DNA of 64,000 nt from Odontesthes bonariensis. Its lineage: Eukaryota; Chordata; Actinopteri; Atheriniformes; Atherinopsidae. Below are positions 13,001 through 24,900 of this stretch, one piece after another. The notes below the pieces were generated by a model. It made no database searches, was not told the origin of the DNA, and saw only the letters and a program-made list of their open reading frames with translations. Made by a program: the position numbers and the translations under genes. Position 1 is the stretch's first letter; each line of letters opens with the position of its first letter. Location: contig NC_134526.1 in NCBI RefSeq assembly GCF_027942865.1, forward strand, positions 22,363,784-22,427,783, read 5' to 3'.

Positions 13001-14280
13001 AAAGTTTACTTTCTAAACTGTGCATGAGTTACTCAGTCCTGGGCTAAGAAAAAAACAGACAACTCTAACCTCTTTTATCTGTATTTTAACCCCACAACAT
13101 TGTGCACATGGGATCTCTGTGGAAGCATGAAGACCGCTAAAATCCGACTTCATATAAGCGACGGATTTGTTCTGAAATGGCCACAACATTGTCTCTTCTT
13201 CTTCAAGCCCCACTTGACCTACCCAAGACCCTTGGTGAAGTTTTGACTTCCTGTTTGACCTCGGCCGACGGCCGGGACTTCATCCATCTATCCTGCATTC
13301 TCGTCTCATCCCCGCTTGCTCATTTCGCACACATTTTGGGAGAGAATTGAGTCGACGGGTTAGGGGTGCTAAGTGTCGATGAGCAGCGGGGTTTAAGTGT
13401 CAACTAAAACCAAAAACGGCAGAGACGTAGCCGCTGTGGTCTGTCGAGCATGACGTTGCTGCGTGATGGCGCTCACTGACTGATTTATGGCTGCTTTCAA
13501 CATCTGGGGCACCATCCACGAACGCACTGCTTAACCACATGCGGCATCCAGCTGCAGATGGCCCATCGTGGCTGTGTACATCACCCCACAGTCTACAGTC
13601 TCTGCATGGTTCTGGCCCCCTTGGCATCCATTTCTAACGCCTCTTTTTGGGAGGGACAACAGTTACTTTCTGCAGCATCCCACCACCTCACGCAGAAGCA
13701 ACACAAGGGAGACCAAGTTTTTATTATAGGAGAAGGCTCAAGCAGGTGCACTAATTTTTTTTTTTTTCCTCAAGTCACGTGGTTTCATAATCTTGTTGGC
13801 CTGTTTGTCTTCTGATGTGTTTTATTGGAAGAAAACACAATGTTACCAGTGATTAAGATAGAAAACAGAACAAAATGCAAGATGAGAGCTTAAAATACAC
13901 AAAGCATATTAAAAACTAGCCCAACTGAAGTCTTTTACCATATTAAAACCGATTAAATTAATCTTACTGCCACAATAACATAAAAAAAAAAAACATGTTA
14001 GCAGTAGGGTATATCTTCATATTAGCCTAAGTTTATTTTAGCCAACTCATTGTGATAGCCTTTTTTTTTTAAATGACCCTACCCTGTCAACGTTCATTTA
14101 AATCTCAAATAAAACTTGTGCTTCAAGTGTTTAATTTGACATTCGAGAACACTACACTACCAGTAGCTGCCGTGGTAACTTTCTAACCGTCGCCGTACTG
14201 AGATTTGAACTCACCTCGGCTTTGCCAAACCGCAGACACGCCACCAGCAACACGAGCAGCAGCTGTACCCACGAGCTCAT
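6913..14280 (-). CDS. pdgfb: Platelet-derived growth factor subunit B (seven coding exons)
   Basis: Secreted cystine-knot growth factor that dimerises and activates PDGF receptor tyrosine kinases. Exons, minus strand: 14280-14215, 10559-10463, 9910-9854, 9021-8828, 8425-8237, 8026-7186, 7055-6913. All junctions are GT-AG and keep frame, giving a predicted 528 aa. Exon 1 encodes a signal peptide (MSSWVQLLLVLLVACLRFGKAE). Exon 2 is 97 nt, the length I recall for the human exon, and starts with GD as in human PDGF-B. A furin-type RLPR/S site ends the propeptide. Exon 4 carries WPPCVEVQRCSGCC, and exon 5 supplies the last two cysteines (ECRC), so all eight are present. B rather than A is inferred from the propeptide and the RTEVVEVTRAML block. 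The C-terminal extension makes it far longer than the 241-aa human protein. The exon 5/6 junction is the least certain. Confidence 0.93.
7186..8026 (-). CDS. pdgfb: pdgfb exon 6: long coiled-coil and His-rich C-terminal extension
   Basis: This 841-nt exon adds about 280 residues after the growth-factor domain. It starts with VKLHSKDELHHLDELK and continues as a charged, low-hydrophobicity region with four N-glycosylation sequons (NST, NKT, NST, NET). Near its end is a strongly helical EK/RQ-rich block (EEEKLEAEKKELLLLHKRLD and following) that should form a coiled coil, then GKHHHH and a Thr-rich stretch. The donor at 7185-7184 (CAG/GTAATAG) is in phase with exon 7. The acceptor at 8027-8028 is plausible but has a weak pyrimidine tract. 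CAG at about 8153-8155 is an in-frame alternative. Human PDGF-B has only a short segment at this place. Confidence 0.7.
8513..8660 (+). mobile_element. hAT-type MITE end fragment in pdgfb intron 4
   Basis: It begins TAGGGCTGGGCAACGATTAA, the same terminal sequence as the hAT element at 24901-25644, followed by ATTAATCACGATTAATCGC repeats typical of fish hAT MITE ends. No matching right end is visible, so it is a truncated copy. The right boundary given is approximate. Confidence 0.6.
10560..14214 (-). other. pdgfb intron 1, about 3.7 kb
   Basis: Longest intron of pdgfb, between the signal-peptide exon and the propeptide exon. I recognise no mobile element in it. The part from about 11450 to 12450 is mixed-composition, low-repeat sequence and is the likeliest place for conserved enhancers, but that is inference only. 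A poly-T run lies at 13757-13767. Confidence 0.4.
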
Positions 14281-15180
14281 CTTGCTGCCCAGCCTCGAGC
14301 CTCTTCGACGGACCGGGCATTTATGGAAGCGCGAGAGAACCTCTCTGCTCAGCACTGCGCGCGGGGGGACAGCGGCTCGCCCTGCGGACCTGCGCGCGTG
14401 TGCAAGCTTCTGTCGACGCTGCCTCAGCACAGCTGTCCACGGAGGAAGAAAATGAAGAAGAACAAGAACAAGAAAGCGCTCGTGTTCGTTCAGCGCTGCC
14501 AAACTCTTTAGTCCACCTTTGAAAAACAATCCCGGGTGATACAAACTGTTTTGTTTCTTTCAGTTGTATGTTGAAGCCACTATATTACACCTTACTGCTT
14601 TCGCAAACAAAGTTTCACTAACAAATGATTAAAACATATTTCCAAGCAAAAAAAAAAAGGTCCAAACTTCACAAAAAGACAAAAAATATCCATAGGAACA
14701 GAGAGTAAGTAAAGTATAAAAGTATTCCAAGTTTGTTCAAATTTAATCTAATTTATTAACAAATTAAAAAAATCCATTTTGACTTTTCTTTTCCACCAAA
14801 GTCAAGAGTCTCTCCTCCATTAACCGTGATACGTTCTTAAAAAAAAAAAAAAATGGTCAGGACGGTAGTTTGCGGTCTTCCTCTTCCATGGAGTCTTATC
14901 AAGAAGCAAAGTGTTGTGCGACTCGGTGCGCCTCAGCCCTGGACCAGCCTGATTACGCAGCAGCAGCAGCAGCGGCGGCGGTGGTGGTGAGGAGGAGGAG
15001 GCGAGGAGCGGATTTCCAAGAGGCTCTGCTCGACAGTATCTCTCTCCCCGCCCCCTGCCTGAAGAACGGGCGATAATCTGCCAAAGAAGCGACATTAGTT
15101 CACAAACAGCCGCCTTACAGCGCTCGCTCTGCAGTATTTCCTCCGTCCTGAGTCATTTATGCAGATATTTGTGAGGCTGG
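14281..15180 (-). promoter_or_regulatory. Probable pdgfb promoter and 5' untranslated region
   Basis: Sequence immediately upstream of the pdgfb start codon is locally GC-rich. It contains a GC box (CCCCGCCCC on the plus strand near 15047-15055), an AP-1-like TGAGTCA near 15150, and a CAG/CGG/GAG trinucleotide-rich patch at 14957-15005. A TATA-like ATAAAT lies only about 40 bp upstream of the ATG (near 14319-14326), too close to be convincing. The transcription start cannot be placed from sequence alone. Confidence 0.4.
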
Positions 15181-15192
15181 GCCAAGCCCCCG

Positions 15193-15250
<58 letters not shown>

Positions 15251-15253
15251 ACT
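15193..15253. repeat. 44-C homopolymer followed by (AC)n
   Basis: A run of 44 consecutive C residues at 15193-15236, then AC dinucleotides to 15253. On the pdgfb coding strand this is a G44 tract about 0.9 kb upstream of the start codon. Confidence 0.95.
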
Positions 15254-17101
15254 TTTTTTGTCTTACAATTTCTTCTCTTATCTTTCTATCCTTGTTTTAT
15301 GTCTTTTTAATTTGGTGGTGGACAGGGAGGGGGGGGGGGGGTAATCTGGCTGTTTTATGTGCTTTATAGAACACTCAGATAAAAAAAAAAGGCGATCTAT
15401 TTTATGGGCAAAGATATACAAAACAGACAAGTTTTCAGCAAGAAGGTGTTCTGCTTTTTATGTCATTGTATTCACTTTAAACCTAAACTTTTTTTTACAT
15501 TTAATTATTTTGTTGTTGAGCTCCTTGATACTGAATTCTAGATTCATTCAAACATAAGCACCTAACTCAAGGGATGAACCAGTGTTGTGTCTACACATAA
15601 GACAACTTAGCAAAGAACCCATTTTACATGATATCTTTTGGGCTTGTTCACTTTTCTTTCGTCGTATCTACTTTAAATCCCAGAGATAACGCCATTTAAG
15701 TTCACTCACTCCCAAAGAGCAATAAGCCAGCTATAGTGTCTGGCATATCCTTGAAAAACCTGTGAAAACTCCACAAGTGGAGGACAAAAGAAGAACAAAA
15801 GCATGTTGTGCCTCATATACAGTATTTCCGTTAATGTTAACACGTTTTTAATGAATCTCTGCATCTTTTTCCCAATTTCCCTGGCAATATATAAAGAAAT
15901 GAGTGGTGGCTCTGGACTTTTTCACATTACTGTGCATAAAGATATGAATTCCTCCTTGCCGAAGTTTATTATTCTACAACACCAGTCTTGTGCTATTATT
16001 CAGTTGTGTTCATCATGTGCCCTCTTACAAATAAATTCCCATCTATAAAGCCAAATAACTAGCAGCTCCAGCTTGTTTATAAACGGAGAAAAACTAAGTT
16101 TAAAGAGTTCCATCAAAAGTTTTTGGTAAAACTAAACATGACACTTATCTTGCATAACAAGCCTTTCTGCAGATTTTTTTTTTTGCCGGAGAGGTCACCT
16201 GGATAGTTCCCATGCCAACTGACTCCTCTTATTACCACAGCATCACCTCTAGCTAAGCTATCAGGGGGCAGAAGGTGTTTCTAAATATCACAGGCATTAT
16301 TCTCAGAGTCCTGACCTTTTTGATGGTCACTCATGTTTGGGGAACATTTTTTAACAATGCCCGACGGTGACTCTGCATGTTCAGGCGACGCGAGACCAAA
16401 AATAGCACATCAGCCAGGCAACCTTGTGGACTTCAAGTGGCTTTTAATGCTATGAGACAGGAGGGAAAGAGCAAGAAAGTCTTTAGGCAAAAAGAACAGA
16501 CATCTGACAAACTCAGCTGCATCAAGCACAGTTTCTAACTGAGGAAGAATGTTCCTACAGGCTTTTTCTTCCAGTTCAGTTGTGGTCCGGTGAATAATAG
16601 GATGCCATTGTTTTTCTAACAAGAGGCAATGGAGGAAACAGCATGAGCTATGGAGCTATATTTACATCCCGTTTCATATTTGCACGTTTGACCAAGGCCA
16701 CTGCCAGTATTGTGGCTTGGGATACCAGTGCAATGCAGCGCTTAGGAAACGGCGGTGATGACGTAAGGCGAAGCCATCAAGTGTTCACGAAGACTTCAGG
16801 CCTGACTCAGTTTGTTCACAGGACGATCGTTTTTTTGGGTCTGTTAAAGAGACTACAACGTGACTACGGGGAGTAAAACCAGGCCTCGATGCCAATTATT
16901 GACACTGTACTCTTATCCCCAGACGATGTGTTACTTCTGGGTGGAATGTTTTCTTTTTTCCCTCAAAGTATGCATCCTCTTATCTCGTGTCTGCGTTGCC
17001 AACTTTATGACAGCAAATTTGAGAACATATTTTGTGTTATGCTGAGACTGTTGCTCCCAAAACACGAGTGTGTGCTGTGTTTGGTTTCTAAGGAGAAAGG
17101 A

Positions 17102-17140
17102 AAGAGGAGGAGGAGAGGAGGAGAAGGATGAGGAGGATGA

Positions 17141-17171
<31 letters not shown>
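17102..17171. repeat. GGA-rich purine tract ending in G28
   Basis: GAGGAG-rich repeats leading into 28 consecutive G residues at 17144-17171. A CA microsatellite lies nearby at 17248-17274. Confidence 0.95.
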
Positions 17172-17539
17172 TGGGCAGGTTCTTGACTAGAGGCAGGGAT
17201 TTTCCCACCGCAACCTGCATTCATATCTTACTGTGGTGGACTTTTTTCACACACACACACACACACGCGCACACCTGCAACTGTAACATCTCACCACAAT
17301 CCTGCTGAGAGAAAGCCATCCATCAGTCTCTACAGCTGCGACACTTTAATATGAAACAGTCATTGAAATGCGACTGTGGAAGCACCTGCACCCATAAAGT
17401 TTGACTGTGTGCGTGCAAGACTACACAAGACTTCAGTCTCGTTCACGTGTGTGCATAGAGTTTAACTGCAACCCCCAAATTTCTAAAAAGAAACAGGACA
17501 CTGTGTTAAAGTGACCATAAAAACAGAATCTTGTCAAAA

Positions 17540-18745
17540 TCAATATCTCATTTCCAGTAGAGCATAAAAAAAAATCTGATCAAATATCAAAAGTGAGACA
17601 TTTTATTCTTTCATGAAAACTATTAGCAAAAAAGCAACAAAAAGGCTGGAATAGTCAGCTAAATAGCTGAACTGGTTACAGGTGAGTAGCATGATTGGTT
17701 ATTTTTTTTAAAAAGAGCACCTTAGAGAAGCAGAGTCTCTCAGTGGTAATGATGGGCAGAGGTTCAGCAATCTGCAAAAAGCTCAACAAATTGTGAAGCA
17801 ATTTCAGAATAATGTTAGTTTTTCAAATCTTCCATCATTTACAGCACATAGCAACATCAAATGATTCAGAGAGTCTGTAGACATCTTTGTGCGCAAGGGA
17901 CGCAGATTCAAAATCAATTCAGGAGGCCCATGATCTTCAGGCCCTCAGACCACACTGCATTAAGAACAGGGATGATTCTGTCATGGAAATCCCTGTATGT
18001 GGACACGGTTAAGGGTGTCATCCACAAAAGCAGGTTTAAGCTCTAGCAAACAAATGAACACGATCCAGAGAAACCTCGTCTTCTCCGGGCCAAAGCTCAT
18101 TCAAAGTGGAGGACTGTTCTGTGTTCATATAAATGGAAACTTGAAAAGAAATCATGGGAAATCATGGATGCCATGCCCTCGAGGCTGAAGAGGAGAAGGA
18201 CCAAAACGGCTTTTTATCAGCACTCAGTTAAAAAAAAAACCTGCAGCTCTGATGGTGTTGGGATGCATTGGTGCCTATGTAACTAGCAACTTGCTCATTT
18301 GGAAAGGCACCATCAATGCTGAGAGGTACGTACAGGTTTTGGAGCAACAAATACTCCTATCCAGATGATGTCTTTTTCAATGAAGGCCTTGGATATTTCA
18401 GCAAGACAATGTTAAACTAAATACTGCATCCATTACAACAGCATGGCTTTAAGGTAGAAGTGTCCAGGTGCTGGACTAGCCTATATGAAGTCCAGACCTG
18501 ATGAAACACAAAATATGACAAAGAATATCCAGGAATGTTGAGCTGCAATAATTCTCTGTCACTCAGCAACGGGTCTCCTCAGAAGAGCAGACGCTACACA
18601 GCAGTGAAAGTGCCCCCTGCCCCAAACGTTTTTGAGTTGTGTTGCTGCCATCAAATTCAAGTTGAGCAATTATTTTTCATAAAATACTAACATGGCGCAC
18701 TTTCAACAGTGTGAAATATTCAATCATGAGGTTTGCAAATCAATG
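17540..18745 (+). mobile_element. Tc1-like DNA transposon, degraded transposase
   Basis: The plus strand matches a common fish Tc1/mariner family along its whole length. The left part has GAGACATTTTATTCTTTCATG, then CAGAGGTTCAGCAATCTGC near 17757. The transposase region has readable blocks equivalent to HCIKNRDDSVMEI (near 17955) and IHKSRFKL (18018-18044). Further blocks are FSGPKLIQS with GGLFCVHINGN (18080-18140), LMVLGCIGAY (18250-18280) and FQQDN (18398-18412). The catalytic second Asp survives in QQDN, but many frameshifts and stops make it inactive. The right part (ATCAAATTCAAGTTGAGC, TTTGCAAATCAATG) matches the usual terminal region. The exact ends are not certain. Confidence 0.8.
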
Positions 18746-18802
18746 TTTTTTTGCGATTACGTCTAAGCAGACCCCACCTCCCCCAAATATTGTCTCTCTG
18801 TT

Positions 18803-18840
<38 letters not shown>

Positions 18841-18852
18841 ACACACACACAT
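18803..18852. repeat. (CA)n microsatellite
   Basis: CA dinucleotide run with one interrupting T near its 3' third. Confidence 0.95.
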
Positions 18853-21551
18853 GCACGCACTGAGCCTGGCACCATATTAACCATGAGCGGAGGACAGAGG
18901 AGCCTCTATGTTAAACAATTGAGTGAGAAATGACAGCACTCGCTCAAATATTTAAGCGCTTTTCAGAGGATCCAGCGAGGGTCACAGCACCCTGAACTAA
19001 TCTTCTATTGAACAATGATGGCATTTGATTTCATGAGCTTCTTTTTTTTTTTCCGTGGTGTCGGCTGAAAAGCCTCAGTGGTTAATTTGACGCAGCAGTC
19101 GTACAGTTGGCATCTTCCCTGCCACTCCTCTCTGGTCAACGTCGACGGATGAAAACATGAATCCGTGTTATTTCTGTTGCTCGGGACTCATTGGTGCATT
19201 AGTGTGTTTTTAAAGTGCGCTTTTGCCTGCTGTCACATGCATCAAAGTCTAAAGGGGAGACAACTGACCCTCGATTAGTCGTGGGGATAGTATCTCCCGA
19301 GCGCGTGTCTCTGGGATAATACGGGCTCATGTTGACCAAATAGATTAATGGCAAGTCACCTGTTGGCCCCCTTGAAACTCAGATATGACCGCTGGCCCCT
19401 GCTCTCAGGTTTCCCAGTCCCAGAAGCTCAAACAGGGTGCAGCAAAATAAATAAGATAAAACAGACTTGATGCTAAGACCGAATCATTTGAAGATGTACA
19501 ACTCAAAGAAGTTCTCAGAGAAAGAGAAATCAAAACATAACAGAAATACTGTGGTTTAGATCTAAGACATTATTTTACAAATACATCTAACTAGGCAGTA
19601 ATGCCTCCTGGGGAGCTTTTTTTTTCTCCCTTTTTTTGCTCTGGCTTGGTTGCAGGAATCAACTGAGAGCCGCTGAGCAACGGCAGTATCTCAGCAAAGA
19701 TCTGTCAGCAGCAGCTAACGAATGGGTCTGAATGGGTAAGAGGGTGACTGACAGCGGAGAATTGTTGGAATGCACTCCACCGAAACAAAGACGCAAAGAG
19801 GAGAACTTATAGAAAAGGTAGGATTGGAAGGGAAAGAAGGATAGATATTTAAAGTGGCAAGATGAATTTAAATTAGAGTCACTGACGGAGTTACTTAATG
19901 AAAGGCGTAGACAGATAATAGGAGGGCATGTTTTAGAGAGCAGAAAGAGCTCAAACCTAAAAGTATGCTTCATCTTAAAGGGGGGGGGGGGGGGACAGAG
20001 TGAGTCATTCTCTCTCCTCTAAAGGTTCAGAGTGCTTCTGGATCAGAGCCAACATCACTCCCTCTGAAGTCTGAAACCCTGGTGTTTGCAAGTGAGGCTA
20101 ATATACAGAGAAAGAGATGGACTCTTTCCAGTGACATCTTCAACTCTCATGTCAGTCTACATGTTTGTGCGCAACAAGTCAGGTTCAGAGCAGTTTTTTT
20201 TTACCTCACAAAACAGTACCAACATGTTCTAAGGAGTACAGTAATCATCATTTTTGATGAAAAACTGCTATCAATTGTCCTTCAGTCATGTTAACTTGCA
20301 AATCATTATGCATTAATGCACTGTATATATACTGTATCCATCCAGGTAGCGAATTTCAGTTCCAGGATAGCTGCTTGTGGTTGCAGGAATGTTCCCCGAC
20401 AGTTAGTTTTTTTGTTGTCACGTACTGTTCGCCACAAAAGTCTTTCTGGCGTAGATATCTTGAAGGTTTTTTAGTTGTACTCCCCCGAACATTCTCCAAA
20501 CATCTATAACATGGGAACCTTTGAAGAACGTTTCTGTTGGGTTGTATTAAGATTGTTGTATGAAAAGTGCAATGCAACTCTGAGACGACTTGGAGTTTTA
20601 AGTTCAAGCTCGGGCATTTAGCTAATGTTCTGCCACTACGTAACCATGTGCAAATGTTCTCTGAACATTAGTTTATGGTTCTTTTCAATCGAGCCATAGG
20701 ACAACCACAGGCATTCTGTGCTTCTTCAGTTATGCACTTTCCACTCAGATACAGGAGCGCCCGAATGTAGTCTCGACATGAAATATCATATCAATACGAT
20801 CATTTGTTGATATTCTAATTTCCTGTACTTGTTAAGTTCAGTCATTTCAAGAAAGAGTCAGATATTTAAAATGATTTCCGATCTCCTTTGGCTGGTTTAT
20901 GGGCTTATACTACTTAATCAGGAATGATTCTTTTCTGATCTTTGCCTCGATGTGTTGTTTATTCTCTTTTCTACACAGGGACAAAGCAAATCCATTCACA
21001 GTGTCAACATTTCTTTTAGAAATGTGTTTTATTTCTGTTGGATGAGCGTTCTGCTGACGATGACATTGTGTAGACACCAACAGATCGAGGGAGGAAGGAC
21101 CACACCACGCTTCGGCGTGTAAACACCGTGAGGAATGCCTGGTTTTGTTCAGCTCCAGGAGGCTGTGTACAGCAGCACGCCTCTGCCAGCCTCCCCTCCC
21201 TATCCTGGTTCACAGGAGACCGAGCTGAACCGACTAATGAAAACCATAAGTCTACAGCACTCATAACTCCTGTGTGATTAATATCACTGTACGCGTGCAA
21301 TGAAATATGTTGTTGCTCACATTTTTTTCTCCTTTAAGTTCGACTTACTTTTTACATTTCTTCCCACTGTGGCAGCCACTGCTTTTAACCTCAAACCTTG
21401 TGGAACGCTGGAATGAACTGTATCAGTATATTTATCCTCCATCATATGTGTGCTGGATGGAGCATCGCTCCGTCGACAGCAATGATCATGTGATCAAATG
21501 TGTGCACTACTCACGACGTTTGCTCCAGCCCAGCTTGTACCTTGTGGCACA
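18853..21551. other. Gene-free intergenic stretch
   Basis: No coding exon recognised. It holds poly-T runs, a G14 run at 19981-19994 and otherwise ordinary AT-rich sequence. A segment near 20385-20540 (with GGAATGTTCC and GAACATTCTCC) may be an old repeat, but I cannot assign it. Confidence 0.4.
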
Positions 21552-21778
21552 TTAAAGGGATAGTTCGCCTCTTTTGACATGAAGCTGTATGACATCCCAT
21601 ATTAGCAATATCATTTATGAACATTGACTTACCCCCTGCTGCATCTTGTGAGCCGAGTTCCGGCCTCGTTTTGGCGTTGACGAAGGTAGTCCGGTGGGTA
21701 AGTCAATATTCATAAATGATATCGCTAATATGGGATGTCATACAGCTTCATGTCAAAAGAGGCGAACTATCCCTTTAA
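21552..21778. mobile_element. Short foldback MITE at a TTAA target (deletion derivative)
   Basis: TTAA (21552-21555) is followed by AGGGATAGTTCGCCTC, and the right end is the exact complement ending AGGGAT/CCCT before TTAA (21775-21778). Inverted arms of roughly 90-100 bp, including ATATTAGC and ATGACATCCCATATTAG, face each other across a short GC-richer centre. The 219-bp body therefore forms one long hairpin. A 683-bp relative with the same arms lies at 35407-36089. TTAA duplication suggests piggyBac-type mobilisation, but that is inferred from the target only. Confidence 0.85.
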
Positions 21779-22156
21779 AGGTGGGGTCTGAGATCTTGGA
21801 AAAACGGTTCCTGCAAGCTATATTTTTTAAAATACACAACCTTGCCTCTCCCTTCAGCCCACCCCTCGAAACCACGCCTTCAAAACACATGAACGAGTCA
21901 CGAGTCTGTGAACGCGCAGGGGGGAGGGGGGAGGGGGGCTGACGGTTGATTGGCGTGTCAGAATCCAATAGAAGTAACTCTCATCATTACTTCTATTGGT
22001 CAGACATTTCCTCTTGCTACACCCTCTACAATGGACTAAAAGATTTCGTTTTTTTTCCCAAACATTCTATTTTAGTGGGTGCAATGGGGTCGTGAGGAGG
22101 TTTTCAGACAATATGATAAAAAATGCTACAGAAAACATCACAGACCCCACCTTTAA
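21775..22156. mobile_element. Second TTAA MITE (AGGTGGGGTCTG ends)
   Basis: The body runs 21779-22152 (374 bp). It starts AGGTGGGGTCTGAGATC and ends with the inverted CAGACCCCACCT, flanked by TTAA at 21775-21778 and 22153-22156. Its left TTAA is the same four bases that close the foldback element at 21556-21774, so the two elements sit back to back. It contains an internal inverted pair (CCAATAGAAGTAA at 21965-21977 and TTACTTCTATTGG at 21987-21999). Confidence 0.75.
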
Positions 22157-24900
22157 CACAAAGTCAGCAATATTGAAAAAAATCTCCCATGAACCTGATA
22201 GAGGGTGTTCATAACTTATTTCAACATAGCTACCGGTGAGATATTGTCTGATATGTAACAAATGTCTGATATGTAGATGTGTTAATTATAATTGTAGAGT
22301 TTTCTGCAGCGACTGCTTGTCGTCCTTTCAGTACAGTTTTGTAAGTGAACCTACATAGTTTTATTTACTGGGAGTTCTTTTTCGCATAAAAGTTTCTATT
22401 CGCTTGAGGAGACCAGTCTCCAGAAATTGCAAATATATATGAAGCTTACAATTACAACGACAAGGAACGCCTTTTTTTTTTTCCAGCTCAGGTTGCTACG
22501 GTATATTTACATTTTCATGATACATGAAAGTAACGCCTGAGAGAAAATGATTTGCTCTTTGTCTCCCCCTACAGCCGTGAGACATAACACCGAGATCACA
22601 CCTAACAAACCTCCATGTGAGCCCTGCCCATGCACAGCCACACACACGTGAAATGTTTTGTTATGCTGGAGAGGCCACAAAGACGCCATCAAAAGCCTAC
22701 GAAAATGCCAAGCGACCTTAAAGCATAACGGTGTGGTTTGGAAACCAAAGTCATGAACCGCTGTATCTCAGCCACCAGGCACTGGTGCAGTTTCAGGCCT
22801 GGGAATATGCGTAACAAAAGTCAATGTACTTCAAAATGAGTCAGAAACACATAGTTCCCAAACTTCTCTTGTTTTGCTCTGATGCTCTGGTGCTGATTTC
22901 TATAACAATTGTTTTACTGAATTTCATGTAGTGTGGCTAAGGACAAGGTATGCGTAGTTATGAGTACACAGCTGTGTTAACGTAACTATCTCATTTAAAG
23001 AGGTTAAATCATTCTTAAACAGCTTTATCCTTTCCTTCAGTGTGTCATAAATCCTTTTTTTGGTTCATGTAAAAAGCCTGCAGATACATCACTATGTAGC
23101 ACATTTGCATAATACCACTGCTGTAGCAGCTGTTTCTGCCTTTCCCTCCCCGTGTTTGATCCTTATCTGACCCATCGGAGCAAATAAAACATTCAAGGAT
23201 GCGTCGCAAATGAAATAAAAATGAGAATCTCAACCTGTGAATGGCCATTAAAAAGGGGCTCGAAAGCAGACAGTGGAAATGAGGTGAGACTGCCAAGCGT
23301 GTGAGGAAGCGAATGGCGGGGTTTCCGTCAGAAAAATGGCGGCCGAGATTCACCGCGCTACAGAAATAGAAAAGGAAATAAAAAGGAAGAAGGGGCTGGA
23401 ACACAGGTGTATTTGCAACGGTCGATCTAAAAATGTATCCATGAACTCTCTGCGTTTTTATTGCACAGAGCATGCTGAGCCTCCTCCCAGTCATTCCTGT
23501 TTACAAGGTTGCTTCCTGATGATGTTGCGAGTGTGACGTGGTCCCTCATCTGCTATTCCTTTCAGAATTCAGAACCCTTGTATGTGTGCAGTGTGGGGGG
23601 GGGACTGCATGTATTACTCATAATGTGGGGACATTACTGTTCACACAGTCACATTGTGAGGACCTTCCTCCCTTTGAGAACAAAAGGCAAGTTTCTACAA
23701 TGGAAATCCTTAAATTGGCTGAAGATAAAATTTAAAGTAATGGATGACATTAAAGTAGCCTAAAGTATGAAAGTTGGAAAAATGACTTTGGTTAGAGTAG
23801 TTAAGGTGATTTATCGACCTGCAAAGGGATGAAATATGACTGTGTTTGTGTGAGTTTCTATGTTCCAGATGCACACTTATTCATCATAATGTCTCACTGA
23901 ATATTCCTATCACCAACACTTGGGCCGAAATGACTTCACTTTTCTACACCTCTGGGCCAAAGCTGTCCATTGTGTGGGATATTCGTGTTCACATCCTGAC
24001 ACGGCGGCAGGACAGGACATTGTTTCTGAAAGGACAAAATTGAAATAGTTCATTTTGCCGTCATTATAAAGGCCCACAGGGCCATGAGAGAACACAAAGG
24101 GGGAAACGGACTCATGCAGTGAATGCCGGCAAATTCAAAGTATACTTATGAAGGAAAAAGGGAAAATAGGAGTGATGTGAGAACAGCTGTAGAGGCCTCC
24201 AGTCGAATTAAGAATTAAATAACTGAGTCATGTGTCCTTCTCTGGTTTATTTGTCCAAATGCATCAAAATGTCAAATGACATATTGATCAGCTATGTGCG
24301 TGAAACTCCGTGTTACTGGTGGAAACCATACGTTCCCCAGTGCATAATCTCACCGCAACACATTTTTGATAAGTAGAACAACTCGGCATCATTGTGACAT
24401 CACAGCTAACGGTTTTGCTAAAATTAGCCTTTCAAATGAAAATAATCAGTGAAAAAAAAAAAAATCTTATAACGAACGCACATTCAGTCTCTGTAATGAG
24501 AGCAACGAGCTGGTGCGGGGTCCTGAATCGAACGTTATGCAGCGCAAACATGCTCTTCCTGCACAAAATGGAGTACAGCATCAGAAAATGACCTGACAGG
24601 GAAACACAATTTCTGCTGCAAATGAAACAGATTGGTGCACCAGTATTCAACAATGTGAGCATCCTTCGGGCGGAATATTAGTCTACTTTTTTTGCAGATT
24701 CTGATGCGTACTTGTCAGAGGAGTCATGCGTTAAGACCTCTATCATTTCCGTTTTAGAAGACTGAACCTTGGGTGCAGTCTCAAATTCTCCTCTAATTTG
24801 AGGAAATGTCCTCAAATTGCAAAAGATGTTTGGTGCGTTGATGAAGATCATCCAGGTCATGGTAATCTGAAGTAGCTGGTGGGGAGTATCAGCTCTTAAG
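22157..24900. other. Gene-free intergenic stretch
   Basis: No exon or clear mobile element recognised. Ordinary AT-rich intergenic sequence with short poly-T and poly-A runs and a G9 run near 23596. Confidence 0.4.

Noticed and set aside
14318-14327. TATA-like ATAAAT upstream of pdgfb
   Set aside because: Only about 40 bp from the start codon, which would leave almost no 5' untranslated region. PDGFB genes usually have long ones.
15159-15344. Open frame with a long proline run
   Set aside because: Produced by the C44 homopolymer and CA repeat. No gene context.
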